Translations under genes and position numbers: made by a program | Assembly: GCF_021390325.1 (NCBI RefSeq) | Contig: NZ_JAJUWU010000015.1 | Span: 1-64,000 of the forward strand | DNA: 64,000 bases | Reading direction: 5' to 3' | Source: Jiella avicenniae | GTDB taxonomy: Bacteria > Pseudomonadota > Alphaproteobacteria > Rhizobiales > Rhizobiaceae | Notes under the pieces: model-generated | What the model was told of the DNA's origin: nothing | What the model saw: the letters and a program-made list of their open reading frames with translations, nothing else | Database searches by the model: none | Shown here: positions 1 through 10,485 of the stretch, piece after piece | Numbering within the stretch: the first letter of the stretch is position 1 | Layout: every line of letters starts with the position of its first letter

Positions 1-2
1 AG

Positions 3-74
3 CTTTTTGTCGCCTTCATCCAGGCCGCGATCATCAGCCTATTCGGCACCCGCCAAACCGCCGCCGCCGCTTAG
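3..74 (+). CDS. C-terminal fragment of an unidentified protein entering from the left edge
   Basis: Reading from base 3 gives 23 codons ending in TAG: a hydrophobic stretch (LFVAFIQAAIISLFG) followed by a short polar, alanine-rich tail. The composition suits the last membrane helix of an integral membrane protein, but too little is present to name a family. It converges on the binding protein gene at 209-1366. It could also be chance, since only 23 codons are visible. Confidence 0.3.
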   Translation, partial: LFVAFIQAAIISLFGTRQTAAAA

Positions 75-163
75 GGAGCCTTCTTCACGGACAACCAGCT
101 CCGCTGCCTCGGTCGAGATCAGCGAAATCGTCGCCTCGGTCTTGCGGACATCTCAGGCAGAAC

Positions 164-190
164 CGCAGCGCCGGGTCGTCCGGCGCTGCG
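164..190 (-). terminator. Hairpin after the liv binding-protein gene
   Basis: An 11-bp perfect inverted repeat (164-174 with 180-190) around a 5-nt loop sits 19 bases beyond the stop codon of the gene at 209-1366. There is no clear T tract on either strand, so it may slow or end transcription from both sides rather than act as a textbook intrinsic terminator. Confidence 0.5.
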
Positions 191-208
191 AAATCGCGTG
201 GCGTGCGA

Positions 209-1366
209 TCAGTTGCTCTTCTTTTCCGTGCCCATGGCGTCGTCCTTCATCATCCCGCCGGCGTCGGCCGACTCGACGTAGTCGTACTTGCCGTCCTTCC
301 ACTCGTAGACGACGTAGCCGGGCAGCGTGACGTCGCCCTTGTCGTCGAAGGAGAGGTCGCCGATCACGGTGTCGAAGGTGCCTTCGTCGAGCGCCTTGAC
401 GACCGGGTCGAAGTCGGTCGAGCCGGCCTTATCGACGGCGTCGGCCCAGGCCTGGATCGCGGCGTAGGTGTAGAGGACGTAGCCCTCGGCGGTCTTGCCC
501 TCGGCCTCGAGCGCGTCGACGACCGGCTTGGCCGCCTCGTTCTTGCGCGGGTCGGGCGAGAAGGTCATCAAGGTGCCTTCGCCGGCGTCGCCGGTGATCG
601 CCCAGTATTCGTCGGTGACCAGCGCGTCGCCGGACATGATCGTCGTGTCCATGCCCTGCTCGCGCATCTGGCGCGCCATCAGGCCGGCTTCGGTGTGGTA
701 GCCGCCGATGTAGACGAGGGTGACGCCCGCCTGCTTCATCTTGGTGACGAGCGAGGTGTAGTCCTTCTCGCCGGCGGTGTAGGCCTCGACGAGAACCGGC
801 TTGCCGCCGGCTTCCTCGTAATACTTCTGGGTCTGATCGGCCAGGCCCTTACCATAGGCCGTCTTGTCGTTGATGATCGCGACCTTGGCGTCCGGGAAGT
901 TCTCGTAGATGTAGGCGCCGGCGACTTCGCCCTGCTGGTCGTCGCGGCCACAGACGCGGAAGATGCCTTCGCCGGGACGCTTGTCGGTGAAGTCCGGATT
1001 GGTCGAGGCCGGCGAGATCTCGACGATCTGCTCGTCGGCATAGACCTGGCTGGCCGGGATCGAGGAGCCCGAGCAGAAGTGGCCGGCGACGAACGAGACG
1101 CCCTCGGAGGCGAAATTGTTGGCGACGGCGACGGCCTGCTTCGGATCGCAGGCATCGTCGCCGACCGAGAGCTTCAGCATCTCGCCGTTGACGCCGCCCT
1201 TCTCGTTGATGTCCTTGACCGCCTGTTCGGCGCCGATCTTCAACTGCTGGCCGAAGCTCGCATACTGGCCCGTCATCGGGCCGGCGACGCCGATCGTGAT
1301 GTCGGCAAAGGCTGCGCTCGCGAAAACGAGATTGAGCGCTGCGCCTGCAAGAAGTGCCTTCTTCAT
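209..1366 (-). CDS. livJ: Periplasmic branched-chain amino acid binding protein (LivJ/LivK type)
   Basis: 385 aa. The first ~21 residues form a typical Sec signal peptide (MKKALLAGAAL... ending AFA), cut before DITIGVAGP. The mature part opens with the family hallmark GVAGPMTGQYASFGQQ and has the two-lobed type I periplasmic binding protein pattern, including GDDACDPKQAVAVAN and a C-terminal YVVYEWKDGKY strand. It would bind leucine, isoleucine or valine in the periplasm and deliver them to the LivHMGF transporter encoded just upstream. It is the last gene of that block but is 142 bp away from the preceding gene, with its own good ribosome site (AGGGAAGG), so it may also be expressed separately and more strongly. 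J versus K cannot be decided from sequence alone; related proteins bind other amino acids or amides. Confidence 0.9.
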   Translation of the reverse strand: MKKALLAGAALNLVFASAAFADITIGVAGPMTGQYASFGQQLKIGAEQAVKDINEKGGVNGEMLKLSVGDDACDPKQAVAVANNFASEGVSFVAGHFCSGSSIPASQVYADEQIVEISPASTNPDFTDKRPGEGIFRVCGRDDQQGEVAGAYIYENFPDAKVAIINDKTAYGKGLADQTQKYYEEAGGKPVLVEAYTAGEKDYTSLVTKMKQAGVTLVYIGGYHTEAGLMARQMREQGMDTTIMSGDALVTDEYWAITGDAGEGTLMTFSPDPRKNEAAKPVVDALEAEGKTAEGYVLYTYAAIQAWADAVDKAGSTDFDPVVKALDEGTFDTVIGDLSFDDKGDVTLPGYVVYEWKDGKYDYVESADAGGMMKDDAMGTEKKSN

Positions 1367-1508
1367 ACGAACCTTCCCTGTGTTGATCGTTTCTGCGACG
1401 CGAGCGCCGCAGCAGGTAGCAAATCTCCCCCTACCTGACGGGGATTAAAGCCCGGATCTCCTCGCTATGGAAGCAGAAACGGGCCGCATGTCGACAGCTT
1501 TTCCCGCC

Positions 1509-1862
1509 TCAGGCCGATTGCCGCTGCAGAAAGCCGTATTGTCGCGCCATCTGCTGGTTCCGCACGAAGACACGGCCGCAAGCGGCAATGGCGAACAGAA
1601 CGACGTAATCGACGATGCCGTAGTAGAGGCCGACGCCGAAGGTCGACGCCGGCAACAGAAACGAGCCGTTGAACAGTGCGAAATGGATGAAGCGGACGGC
1701 CAGCGCCAACAGCACGATGTAGAAGGCGAGGAGACCCCAGCCGCTCCAGGTGAGAGCGGTCGACCGGCCGACCATCCAAGCGCCGCCACCGCCGAGAATG
1801 ACGGTGACGAAGAGGAATTCCCAGAAGGTGACTTCCCAGACGAGGCCCATTTCCGGCGTCAT
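1509..1862 (-). CDS. Small membrane protein of the liv operon (DUF6867-like)
   Basis: 117 aa, starting at MTPEMGLVWEV; the ATG lies one base after the livF stop codon, which argues for translational coupling and against the longer upstream reading. About three hydrophobic segments (around residues 8-26, 34-56 and 70-90) and a short basic C-terminus. Proteins of this kind are found inside liv operons of Hyphomicrobiales (I place it with DUF6867 from memory). The role is unknown; position suggests an accessory to the LivHM membrane complex. Confidence 0.8.
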   Translation of the reverse strand: MTPEMGLVWEVTFWEFLFVTVILGGGGAWMVGRSTALTWSGWGLLAFYIVLLALAVRFIHFALFNGSFLLPASTFGVGLYYGIVDYVVLFAIAACGRVFVRNQQMARQYGFLQRQSA

Positions 1863-1863
1863 G

Positions 1864-2622
1864 TCAGTGTGCTCCCCCTTCGAGATAGGCGCTGCGGACC
1901 TCTTCCCGGGCGAGGAGTTCCCGGCCCGTGCCGGACATGGTGATCGAGCCGTTGACCATGACGTAGCCGCGATGGGCGAGACGCAGGGCATGGAAGGCGT
2001 TCTGCTCGACGAGGAAGACGGTGAGGCCCTCGTTGGTGTTGAGTTCGCGGATCGCCTCGAAGATCTGCTTGACGACGAGGGGCGCGAGGCCGAGCGAGGG
2101 CTCGTCGAGGAGAAGCAGCTTCGGGCGGCTCATCAGGGCGCGGCCGATCGCCAGCATCTGCTGTTCGCCGCCCGACAGCGTGCCGCCGCGCTGGCCGCGG
2201 CGCTCCTTCAGGCGGGGGAACAGCGTGAAGACCTTGCGCAGGTCCTCGTCGAAATTCGCCTCGTCCTCGAGGATCGCGCCCATCTGGAGATTTTCGATCA
2301 CCGTCATGCGCGGGAAGATGCGACGGCCTTCCGGCGACTGGGCGATCGACATCGACATGATGTCGTGGGTCGGCAGGTTGGTGATGTCCTGGCCGTTGTA
2401 GACGATCTGGCCCGAGCGGGCCTGCGGATTGCCGCAGATGGTCATCATCAGCGTCGACTTGCCGGCGCCGTTCGCCCCGATGAGGGTGACGATCTCGCCG
2501 CGATGGACCTCGATGTCGACGCCGCGCAGGGCCTGGATCTTGCCGTAGAAGGTCTCGACGCCGCGCACCGAAAGCAGGGTGTCGGTGGCGGGGCGAGTCT
2601 CCGTCTGTCGTATGGCGCTCAC
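1864..2622 (-). CDS. livF: Branched-chain amino acid ABC transporter ATPase LivF
   Basis: 252 aa. Walker A GANGAGKST (about residues 49-57), signature LSGGEQQ and Walker B LLLLDEP are intact, and the sequence LFLVEQNAFHAL is typical of LivF. The start is a GTG whose last two bases overlap the livG TGA (GTGA), giving the usual LivF length; longer in-frame readings run back through livG and are not plausible. It is one of the two cytoplasmic ATPases powering uptake through LivH/LivM. Confidence 0.93.
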   Translation of the reverse strand: MSAIRQTETRPATDTLLSVRGVETFYGKIQALRGVDIEVHRGEIVTLIGANGAGKSTLMMTICGNPQARSGQIVYNGQDITNLPTHDIMSMSIAQSPEGRRIFPRMTVIENLQMGAILEDEANFDEDLRKVFTLFPRLKERRGQRGGTLSGGEQQMLAIGRALMSRPKLLLLDEPSLGLAPLVVKQIFEAIRELNTNEGLTVFLVEQNAFHALRLAHRGYVMVNGSITMSGTGRELLAREEVRSAYLEGGAH

Positions 2623-3577
2623 AGGGCACCTCCCGGGGCGGGGGTGTGAGCGGTCTTCACGTCGAGATCGCGCTCCACCTCGTCGACTTCCTCGTCGTCG
2701 ACGCCGAGATAGGCGGCGATGACCTTCGCATCGTTGCGCACCTCGCTCGCCGTGCCGTCGGAAATCTTCTTGCCGTAGTCGAGCACGATGACGTGGTCGG
2801 AGATCTCCATGACGACGCCCATGTCGTGCTCGATCAGGAGCACCGAAACGCCGTGCTCGTCGCGGATGTATTTGAGCAGCGTGTTGAGTTCGGCCGACTC
2901 GCGCGGATTGAGGCCGGCAGCCGGCTCGTCGAGGCACAGAAGCACCGGGTTGGTGCAGAGCGCCCGGGCGATCTCCAGCCGGCGCTGGGCGCCATAGGGC
3001 AGATCGGCGGCCGGATCGTCGGCACGGTCGAGAAGGTCGACGCGGCGCAGCCACTCGACGGCCTTCTCCTTGGCGGCCTCGGCGGCGCGGCGATAACCGG
3101 GAAGGCCGAGCAGCCCGCCGATCGTGTAGCCGGAGGCGCGCATCAGCTCGTTGTGCTGGGCGACGAGCAGGTTTTCCAGCGCCGTCATGCCGCCGAACAG
3201 GCGGATGTTCTGGAAGGTGCGGGCGACGCCGGCGATCTCGGTGATCTTGAAGTCGGCCATGCGCTCGAGGAGGAAGACCGAGCCGTCGTCGGCCCGGCGG
3301 TATTGTTGGCCGCCTCGCGTCAGTTCGGCGAGCGCTGCGTCGGAGACGCTGCCCTCCCGGCGCAGGGCGATCCGCCCCTCGGTCGGCTTGTAGAAGCCGG
3401 TGACGCAGTTGAAGACGGTGGTCTTGCCGGCGCCGTTCGGGCCGATGAGGGCGGTGATGTCGCCGCGGCCGACGTCGAAGGACAGGTCGTCGACGGCGAG
3501 GAGGCCGCCGAAGCGCATCGTCAGATGCTCGACCGAAAGGACCGGATCGGTCGTCCAGTTGCGATTCTGCTGGTTCA

Positions 3578-3578
<1 letters not shown>
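2619..3578 (-). CDS. livG: Branched-chain amino acid ABC transporter ATPase LivG
   Basis: 319 aa, longer than the ~255 aa of enterobacterial LivG. Walker A GPNGAGKTT (about residues 46-54), signature region YGAQRRLEIARAL and Walker B LLCLDEPAAGLNP are present. The extra length comes from an insertion after the first beta lobe (roughly residues 72-105, between TEGRIAL and ITEIAGVARTFQN) and an acidic C-terminal tail rich in D and E. Its ATG overlaps the livM stop by one base (TGATG). It pairs with LivF as the second ATPase of the importer. Confidence 0.92.
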
Positions 3579-5035
<1,457 letters not shown>

Positions 5036-5039
5036 CGGA

Positions 5040-5957
5040 TCAGACCTTCTCGACCTCGGGCCGGCCGAGCAGGCCGGAGGGCATGAAGATCAGGACGACG
5101 GCGAGGATCGAGAACGCCGCGACGTCCTTGTACTCGACCGAGAAGTAGCCGGACCAGAAGGTCTCGATGAGGCCGATGGCAAGGCCGCCGAGCATCGCGC
5201 CGGGAAGCGACCCGATGCCGCCGAGCACGGCCGCGGTGAAGGCTTTCACCCCGGCGATGAAGCCGATGTAGAAGTCGATGACGCCGTAATAGAGCAGGAA
5301 CATCATGCCGGCGACGGCGGCGAGGCCGGCGCCCATGACGAAGGTCAGCGAGATCGTCCGGTCGACGTTGACGCCGAGCAGCGAGGCCATCTTCCGGTCC
5401 TGTTCGCAGGCGCGCTGCTGGCGGCCGAGCGAAGTCTTGGAAATCAGGAGGGAGAAGCCCGCCATCAGGACGACGGTCATCAGGATGATGATGATCTGGA
5501 TCCAGGAAATCTGGACGACGATGCCGCTCGGCGAATCCATCAGGGTGATGCCGCCCTGGATCTGCGGCGGCAGCGGCTTGACGCGGGCGCCCTGCGTCAC
5601 CTGGACGAAGTTCTGCAGAAAGATCGACATGCCGATCGCGGTGATCAGCGGCGCGAGGCGGAACGACCCCCGCAGCGGCCGGTAGGCGACGCGCTCGATC
5701 GTCCAGCCCCAGGCCGCCGTGCAGAGCATCGCGACGACGACCATGAGCAGAAGCACGAGGGGCAGGAAGGTGATCCCGATCGCCGCCAGGGCGAGAAACA
5801 CCGCGAGCGCGATGAAGGAGCCGATCATGAAGATCTCGCCATGGGCGAAATTGATCATGCCGATGATGCCGTAGACCATCGTATAGCCGATGGCGATCAA
5901 TCCGTAGATCGATCCGAGGGTGACCCCGTTGATCAACTGCTGCAGAAAATATTCCAT
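5040..5957 (-). CDS. livH: Branched-chain amino acid ABC transporter permease LivH
   Basis: 305 aa, starting [20 protein letters not shown], the standard LivH opening; the 36 upstream codons that stay open do not look like protein. Multiple transmembrane segments and the motif [12 protein letters not shown] identify LivH. Ends with [13 protein letters not shown], also typical. It is the first gene of the liv block, which runs livH-livM-livG-livF-DUF6867-binding protein, all on the minus strand with overlaps or tiny gaps. Confidence 0.93.
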   Translation of the reverse strand: MEYFLQQLINGVTLGSIYGLIAIGYTMVYGIIGMINFAHGEIFMIGSFIALAVFLALAAIGITFLPLVLLLMVVVAMLCTAAWGWTIERVAYRPLRGSFRLAPLITAIGMSIFLQNFVQVTQGARVKPLPPQIQGGITLMDSPSGIVVQISWIQIIIILMTVVLMAGFSLLISKTSLGRQQRACEQDRKMASLLGVNVDRTISLTFVMGAGLAAVAGMMFLLYYGVIDFYIGFIAGVKAFTAAVLGGIGSLPGAMLGGLAIGLIETFWSGYFSVEYKDVAAFSILAVVLIFMPSGLLGRPEVEKV

Positions 5958-6282
5958 CGACCGCCTTTGTGCCGGTTCTTTTTGGTCAGGATCGGCGCGG
6001 CGTCGTTTCGAGGTGCGCCGCGTCCGTGTGCATGATGAATTCCATAGCAGGGACGGCCGTGGCAAGCCACGCCCGTGAAAAAAGTCTTCGCCGCGTGCCG
6101 GGCGGCGGCGTCCTGAAGCGGACGATGCGGCGGTTTTCCCGTCGCACTTCGGCCCGATCGACGGGCGGGTGCGTCCGAGGTGGCGGAGGCGGCCGCGGAT
6201 CAGGCGACCGCTCCCGTCACGTCATGAGACGAAAGTCTTATCGGACGGGCGTGAAAATGTGCCTCCGGGCGAGGCCCCGCCG
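5958..6282 (-). other. Intergenic region with the liv operon leader
   Basis: 325 bases between the end of the PAP2 gene and the livH start. No credible gene is visible on either strand. It must carry the liv operon promoter and leader, but I could not identify a convincing pair of promoter boxes. Confidence 0.4.
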
Positions 6283-7131
6283 TCAGGGCGAGGGCGAATC
6301 ACGGCCTTGCGCCTTGCTCTGGCGGCTGGCGCGATCCCGCTCGATTGCCGTGCGCTCCTTCGCCCGAACGAGGCCGATGACCTCCGGTCCGGCGACCTCC
6401 TGCGGGCTCGGCTCGACGGCGCCCCGGCTTTCGAGCCATGTCGCGAGCAGCCACCACATCAGCGCCCAGGCGGCGCCCGCCGTCCAGCCCGCGAGCACGT
6501 CCGACGGCCAGTGGACGCCGAGATAGACGCGGCTGATGCCGATGATCATCGTCAGGAAGACCGCGAGCCCGAGCAGGAATGCGCGCACCCGGCGGCGCGG
6601 CTCGACGCGGGCGAGCAGGATGCCGAGGGTCAGATAGGTGACCGCCGACATCATCGCGTGGCCGCTCGGAAAGCTCGCCGTATAGACGTAGTCGCCGTGG
6701 GGAACGAGATCGGGGCGCGGCCTGTCGAAGGTGCGCTTGAGGATCTGGCCCATCAGGAACCCGCTGGCGATCGCCGCCACGACCATCACCATCGATCGGC
6801 GCTTGGCCGAGATCCACAGATAGATCGCGACGAAGGTCGTCAGCATGATCAGGATGCCGGTGCCGCCGAGGGCGGTGACGTCGCGGCCGAATTCCTCCAC
6901 CCAGCGCGGGCCGATCGGATCGGAAACGTCGGTGCTGGAGCGCAAGGCCAGAAGGATTTCGCGGTCGAGGCCCTTGGTGTCGCCCTCGACCACCTCGCCG
7001 GCGATGGAAACGAAGGCCCAGATCGCCCCGGCCGTGACGAGAGCGCCGATGAGCGTCCAGATCTCGACCTTCTGCCAGAGCCAGAGGGAGAGCCGGCGGA
7101 GCCGCCGGGTGGCGTCGCGAGTGTCGATCAT
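6283..7131 (-). CDS. PAP2-family membrane phosphatase
   Basis: 282 aa with about six transmembrane helices. The three phosphatase motifs of the type 2 phosphatidic acid phosphatase family are intact: KRTFDRPRP (residues 132-140), PSGH (155-158) and SRVYLGVHWPSD (200-211). Such enzymes dephosphorylate lipid phosphates (phosphatidic acid, undecaprenyl pyrophosphate, phosphatidylglycerophosphate) at the outer face of the inner membrane. The exact lipid cannot be told. It lies 51 bp downstream of the BKACE gene on the same strand and may be co-transcribed with it. Confidence 0.88.
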   Translation of the reverse strand: MIDTRDATRRLRRLSLWLWQKVEIWTLIGALVTAGAIWAFVSIAGEVVEGDTKGLDREILLALRSSTDVSDPIGPRWVEEFGRDVTALGGTGILIMLTTFVAIYLWISAKRRSMVMVVAAIASGFLMGQILKRTFDRPRPDLVPHGDYVYTASFPSGHAMMSAVTYLTLGILLARVEPRRRVRAFLLGLAVFLTMIIGISRVYLGVHWPSDVLAGWTAGAAWALMWWLLATWLESRGAVEPSPQEVAGPEVIGLVRAKERTAIERDRASRQSKAQGRDSPSP

Positions 7132-7182
7132 GAAGAATGCGCCATCGGGTGAAGGGGGATGAAGGACAAGGCGCCGACCGTC

Positions 7183-8013
7183 TCAGGCAGCGGGAAGAGA
7201 CAGCAGCCGCCGCGCTTCGGCGGGCGTCGCGACCCGCCGGCCACGGCGCTCGCATCGCTCGACGGCAAGGCGCACCAGTGCGGCGTTGGAGGGCGCCAGT
7301 TCGGCGCGGGACAGGCGGACGTTGTCTTCGAGCCCGGTCCGGCAATGGCCGCCTTCCTCGAGGCTCCAGTCGATCACCGTCGTCTGGTGGCGGCCGATGC
7401 CCGCGCCGGTGAAGGTGGCGTCCGGGGCAAGGCGCTTCAGCGTCCCGGCGAAGAAGGCGAAGCTCTCCCGATCCGCCGGCATGGCGTTCTTGACGCCCAT
7501 GACGAACTGGACGTGCAGCGGCCCGGCGATGCGGCCGTCCTTCGCCATCGCGGCGGCCTGGAAGATCATCGACAGGTCGAAGGCCTCGATCTCCGGCTTG
7601 ACGCCGTATCTCAGCATCTCCGCGGCCAGCCAGTCGACGAGGTCGGGCGCGTTTTCGTAGACGCGGGTGGGGAAGTTGACGGAGCCGGTGGACAGCGAGG
7701 CCATGTCGGGCCTCAAAGACAACATGCTGCCGCGCTCCCGGCCGTTGCCGGAGCGCCCGCCCGTCGAGACCTGTACGATCATGCCGGGGCAGTGCCTGCG
7801 CACTCCCTCCATCAACCGGGCGAATTTTTCCGGATCGGAAGAGGGCGTTTCGTCGGCGTTCCGGACGTGGCAGTGGACGAGGCTCGCCCCGGCCTCGAAA
7901 GCTTCGTGGGTCGATTCGATCTGTTCGGCGATGGTGATCGGCACCGCCGGGTTGTTCGCCTTCGTCGGCAGGGATCCGGTGATGGCGACGGTGATGATGC
8001 AGGGCTGACTCAT
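7183..8013 (-). CDS. BKACE-type beta-keto acid cleavage enzyme (DUF849)
   Basis: 276 aa, starting MSQPCIITVAITGS. The family signature is clear: metal-binding HCHVRN near residue 47, IVQVSTGG near residue 84, and GAGIGRHQ in the C-terminal half. Family members (for example 3-keto-5-aminohexanoate cleavage enzyme, Kce) condense a beta-keto acid with acetyl-CoA to give acetoacetate plus a new CoA ester, using zinc. The family covers many substrates and there is no lysine-fermentation context here, so only the family is assigned. Next gene upstream on the same strand is a sugar kinase-like protein 88 bp away. Confidence 0.85.
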   Translation of the reverse strand: MSQPCIITVAITGSLPTKANNPAVPITIAEQIESTHEAFEAGASLVHCHVRNADETPSSDPEKFARLMEGVRRHCPGMIVQVSTGGRSGNGRERGSMLSLRPDMASLSTGSVNFPTRVYENAPDLVDWLAAEMLRYGVKPEIEAFDLSMIFQAAAMAKDGRIAGPLHVQFVMGVKNAMPADRESFAFFAGTLKRLAPDATFTGAGIGRHQTTVIDWSLEEGGHCRTGLEDNVRLSRAELAPSNAALVRLAVERCERRGRRVATPAEARRLLSLPAA

Positions 8014-8101
8014 CCCTCGGTAACTGGCCTCGTCGCGGGGAAGGAAAAGACTGGAGCGGGCGCGACGTGGCGAAGCAGCCACCCGGGGAGGGCGTGCGGC
8101 C

Positions 8102-8908
8102 TCAAAAGCCGGCCTTTGCCAGACAGCCCTCGACCATGCCGCGATAGCCGGGGCCGAAGAGGTTGAGATGAACCAGCGCCGGCCAGAGCGTATAGACGGG
8201 CGCCCGCTCGCGGTGGCCGGCGGCGAGCGGGCCGTAGGCGTCGAAGAACGCACTCGTCGGGCTGGCGAAGAGGCCGAGCATGGCGAGGTCGACCTCGCCG
8301 TCGCCATGGTAGCAGGCCGGGTCGATCAGGCCGGAGATCCGGCCGTTCGAGGCGAGGACGTTGCCGCTCCACAGGTCGCCATGGAGAAGGGACGGCTTCG
8401 GCCGGCTCGGCAACAGGTCGCCGAGCCTTCCGCACAGGGCCTCGACCCGCCGCTCGACATCGGCTCCGGTGCCGCGGGCCGCTGCGAGCAGCCGGTTTTC
8501 GGCATAAAAGCGCGGCCAGTCGTCGGAGGAGGCATTGCCGATCGCCAGTCTGCCGAAGGCGTAGTCGTCCGGCCAGCCATAGGCCTCGCCCGTCGTCTCG
8601 TGGAGTTTGCGGACGACCCGGCCGAGATCCGCCCAGGCGGTCGAGAGCCCGCCGTCGTCCGCAAGCCGCTCGATCGCCAGCACCGCGTCGTCGGCGGCGA
8701 AGACCTCCGGCGCAGGCACGCCCGCCGCCCGGATCGCGCGGAGCATCCGCGCCTCGGCCTTGGGCGAGGGGCCGGACTTCACCAGCATCTCGCGACCGTC
8801 CTCGAGCCGCACGAATTCGACGCTGGACAGCGAGCCGCCGGCGAAATCCGCCGCGCTCGCGAGCTTGCCGCCGAGAAGACCCGCCGCCCGTTCGGCCAGG
8901 GCGCTCAT
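8102..8908 (-). CDS. Fructosamine kinase family protein
   Basis: 268 aa. The ATG overlaps the stop of the phosphatase gene (ATGA), which fixes the start. Protein-kinase-like fold: nucleotide-binding N-lobe (LVKSGPSPKAEARML), catalytic loop LLHGDLWSGN and metal-binding DPACYHGDGEVDLAM. Fructosamine 3-kinases phosphorylate glycated amines so that they fall apart (protein deglycation). Co-transcription with an LMW tyrosine phosphatase is a common pairing in bacteria and fits a joint role in glycation repair. Confidence 0.88.
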   Translation of the reverse strand: MSALAERAAGLLGGKLASAADFAGGSLSSVEFVRLEDGREMLVKSGPSPKAEARMLRAIRAAGVPAPEVFAADDAVLAIERLADDGGLSTAWADLGRVVRKLHETTGEAYGWPDDYAFGRLAIGNASSDDWPRFYAENRLLAAARGTGADVERRVEALCGRLGDLLPSRPKPSLLHGDLWSGNVLASNGRISGLIDPACYHGDGEVDLAMLGLFASPTSAFFDAYGPLAAGHRERAPVYTLWPALVHLNLFGPGYRGMVEGCLAKAGF

Positions 8909-9387
8909 CTTCCCGCCGCTTCGGCCTTGAGCCTTGCGACCAGCGCATCGGCGCCCGCGCAGGCGTCGCGCCAGGCGTCGTCGAAGGCCGAGTCCTCTTC
9001 GTAATAGGGGTCGGTGACCGACTGGCCCTCGCGGCCGGGGACGTGGTCGAGGAGAAGGCTCACTTCGGCCCTGCCGTCGGGCGGGGCGAGGCGGCGCAGC
9101 CCGGCGAGATTCTCGGCGTCGAGGCCGATGACGTGATCGAAGCGATCGAAATCTTCTTGCGTCACGAGCCGAGCCTGGCGTTCGCCGATCTCGATGCCGT
9201 TCCTGCGCGCCACCGCCTGGGCGCGCGGATCCGGCGGATAGCCGAGATGCCAGTGGCCGAGCCCGGCCGATTCGACGTGGACGTCCAGCCCCTCCCGCTC
9301 GGCCGCAGCCCTGAAGGCGGCCTCGGCGAGCGGCGACCGGCAGATGTTGCCGAGGCAGACGAAGAGGACGGCGGGGGTCACGCTCAT
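8905..9387 (-). CDS. Low-molecular-weight protein tyrosine phosphatase
   Basis: 160 aa. The N-terminal catalytic loop C11-LGNIC-R17-S is the CX5R(S) phosphate loop, and the general-acid DPYY motif (SVTDPYY) is present in the C-terminal half. Residues 8-20 read LFVCLGNICRSPL, which is diagnostic. Slightly long at the C-terminus. Translationally coupled to the fructosamine kinase-like gene. No BY-kinase or exopolysaccharide genes lie nearby, so a role in exopolysaccharide control is less likely than one in metabolite or protein repair. Confidence 0.9.
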   Translation of the reverse strand: MSVTPAVLFVCLGNICRSPLAEAAFRAAAEREGLDVHVESAGLGHWHLGYPPDPRAQAVARRNGIEIGERQARLVTQEDFDRFDHVIGLDAENLAGLRRLAPPDGRAEVSLLLDHVPGREGQSVTDPYYEEDSAFDDAWRDACAGADALVARLKAEAAGR

Positions 9388-9595
9388 GACGGCTCCATCC
9401 GGGAACGGCGGGGTTCGATCGTTCGGAGGAAAGAGGTGGGGCGGGAGGGCCGATCGGCAAACCGGAGCGCGATGCCTTCACGCGGGCCGCCATCATTCAC
9501 GCAGCCGGTGACGCGGACCGTGTCCCATCGGCGGCGAACGCAACCAGACCGGCGTCGACGCCGGGCCGATGGTGAAGGTCGAAAAATCTGGGATG

Positions 9596-9670
9596 TGGCT
9601 CCCCGGGCCGGATTCGAACCAGCGACCGATCGATTAACAGTCGAGTGCTCTACCACTGAGCTACCGGGGA
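9596..9670 (-). tRNA. tRNA-Asn (anticodon GTT), CCA encoded
   Basis: On the minus strand the cloverleaf reads TCCCCGG acceptor, D-arm AGCTCAGTGGTAGAGC, anticodon loop CTGTTAA (GTT), T-loop TTCGAAT and CCGGGGA, discriminator G and encoded CCA. All stems pair. 75 nt including CCA. Confidence 0.97.
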
Positions 9671-9874
9671 ATACGCCTGACGACGTTGACGCGGCCTATA
9701 GCAAAGCCATTCGGGCTTTGCCAAGCCTTCGATGCAAAAAAGCGCATCGTGACCGTGAGAAGGTCGTCCGGCGACTGCCCAGCCGAGCCGAAGCCGAAGG
9801 TGCGAAGATTGCCGGCGCTCCACGGCCTGCCCATCTTCGCCCGAACGGGTCCGGCGATCCATCGGAGACGACGA

Positions 9875-10312
9875 ATGATCATGACGTCGAGCGGCGCGCG
9901 GCGCCCGGGCGGGACGAAGGGTGGTTCGGACGATGTCGACCGGCCTCTCTCCGGCGGGCGTTCGGCCCCTGCCGGGGAGGCGTCCGACGGTGGGGCGTCC
10001 GCCGACGATGCGGCGGCTCCGAAACCGCGTCCGCGGCTCAGACTGTTCGGCCGGCAGGTGCCGCTGCCGGCCTCCCGCCCATGGCGCATCGCGCTCGGCG
10101 CTTCCTTGGTCGGCGGCGGCGTCCTCGGCTTCCTGCCGGTCCTGGGCTTCTGGATGCTACCGCTCGGTCTCTTCGTCCTGTCGGTCGATTCGCCGTTGGT
10201 CCGGCGCTGGCGGCGGCGCGGCGAGGTCCGGTTCGCAAAGTGGCGCAAGACGCGCAAGGCGCGTCGCGCCGACGCCGCGCATGGCGGTAACGCCGAGGGT
10301 GGGAACGGCTGA
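9875..10312 (+). CDS. Small membrane protein of unknown function
   Basis: 145 aa. ATG chosen at 9875 (MIMTSSGARRPGG) because GGAGACGACGA upstream provides a ribosome site; the earlier in-frame codons overlap the tRNA region. Residues 1-55 are low-complexity and polar. Then LRLFGRQVPLPASRPWRIALG leads into one or two hydrophobic segments (GASLVGGGVLGFLPVLGFWMLPLGLFVLS) and a very basic tail (RRWRRRGEVRFAKWRKTRKARR). The pattern is that of a small inner-membrane protein with a cytoplasmic basic tail. I do not recognise a function. Confidence 0.65.
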   Translation: MIMTSSGARRPGGTKGGSDDVDRPLSGGRSAPAGEASDGGASADDAAAPKPRPRLRLFGRQVPLPASRPWRIALGASLVGGGVLGFLPVLGFWMLPLGLFVLSVDSPLVRRWRRRGEVRFAKWRKTRKARRADAAHGGNAEGGNG

Positions 10313-10485
10313 TCTCCGCCGCAGGGCTCGTACGGGCTCGGCCGTGCCTCGAAATGGTTGCGCTTTCTTCACCCTTCGTTTGCCACGGCCGGCGATAGAT
10401 CCCGCGAATCGCTTGCCGTAGCGGCGGCTTCAACGACCTCGAAACCGTAAGCGTCCAGAATGGCTCAAAGACAGGAGCCGGGACG

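Noticed and set aside
203-1438. A 411-codon plus-strand frame opposite the liv binding protein
   Set aside because: Antisense shadow; the minus-strand gene has a signal peptide and clear family motifs.
1423-1447. Imperfect inverted repeat upstream of the liv binding protein gene
   Set aside because: Stem is short with a bulge and not distinctive enough to call an operator or attenuator.
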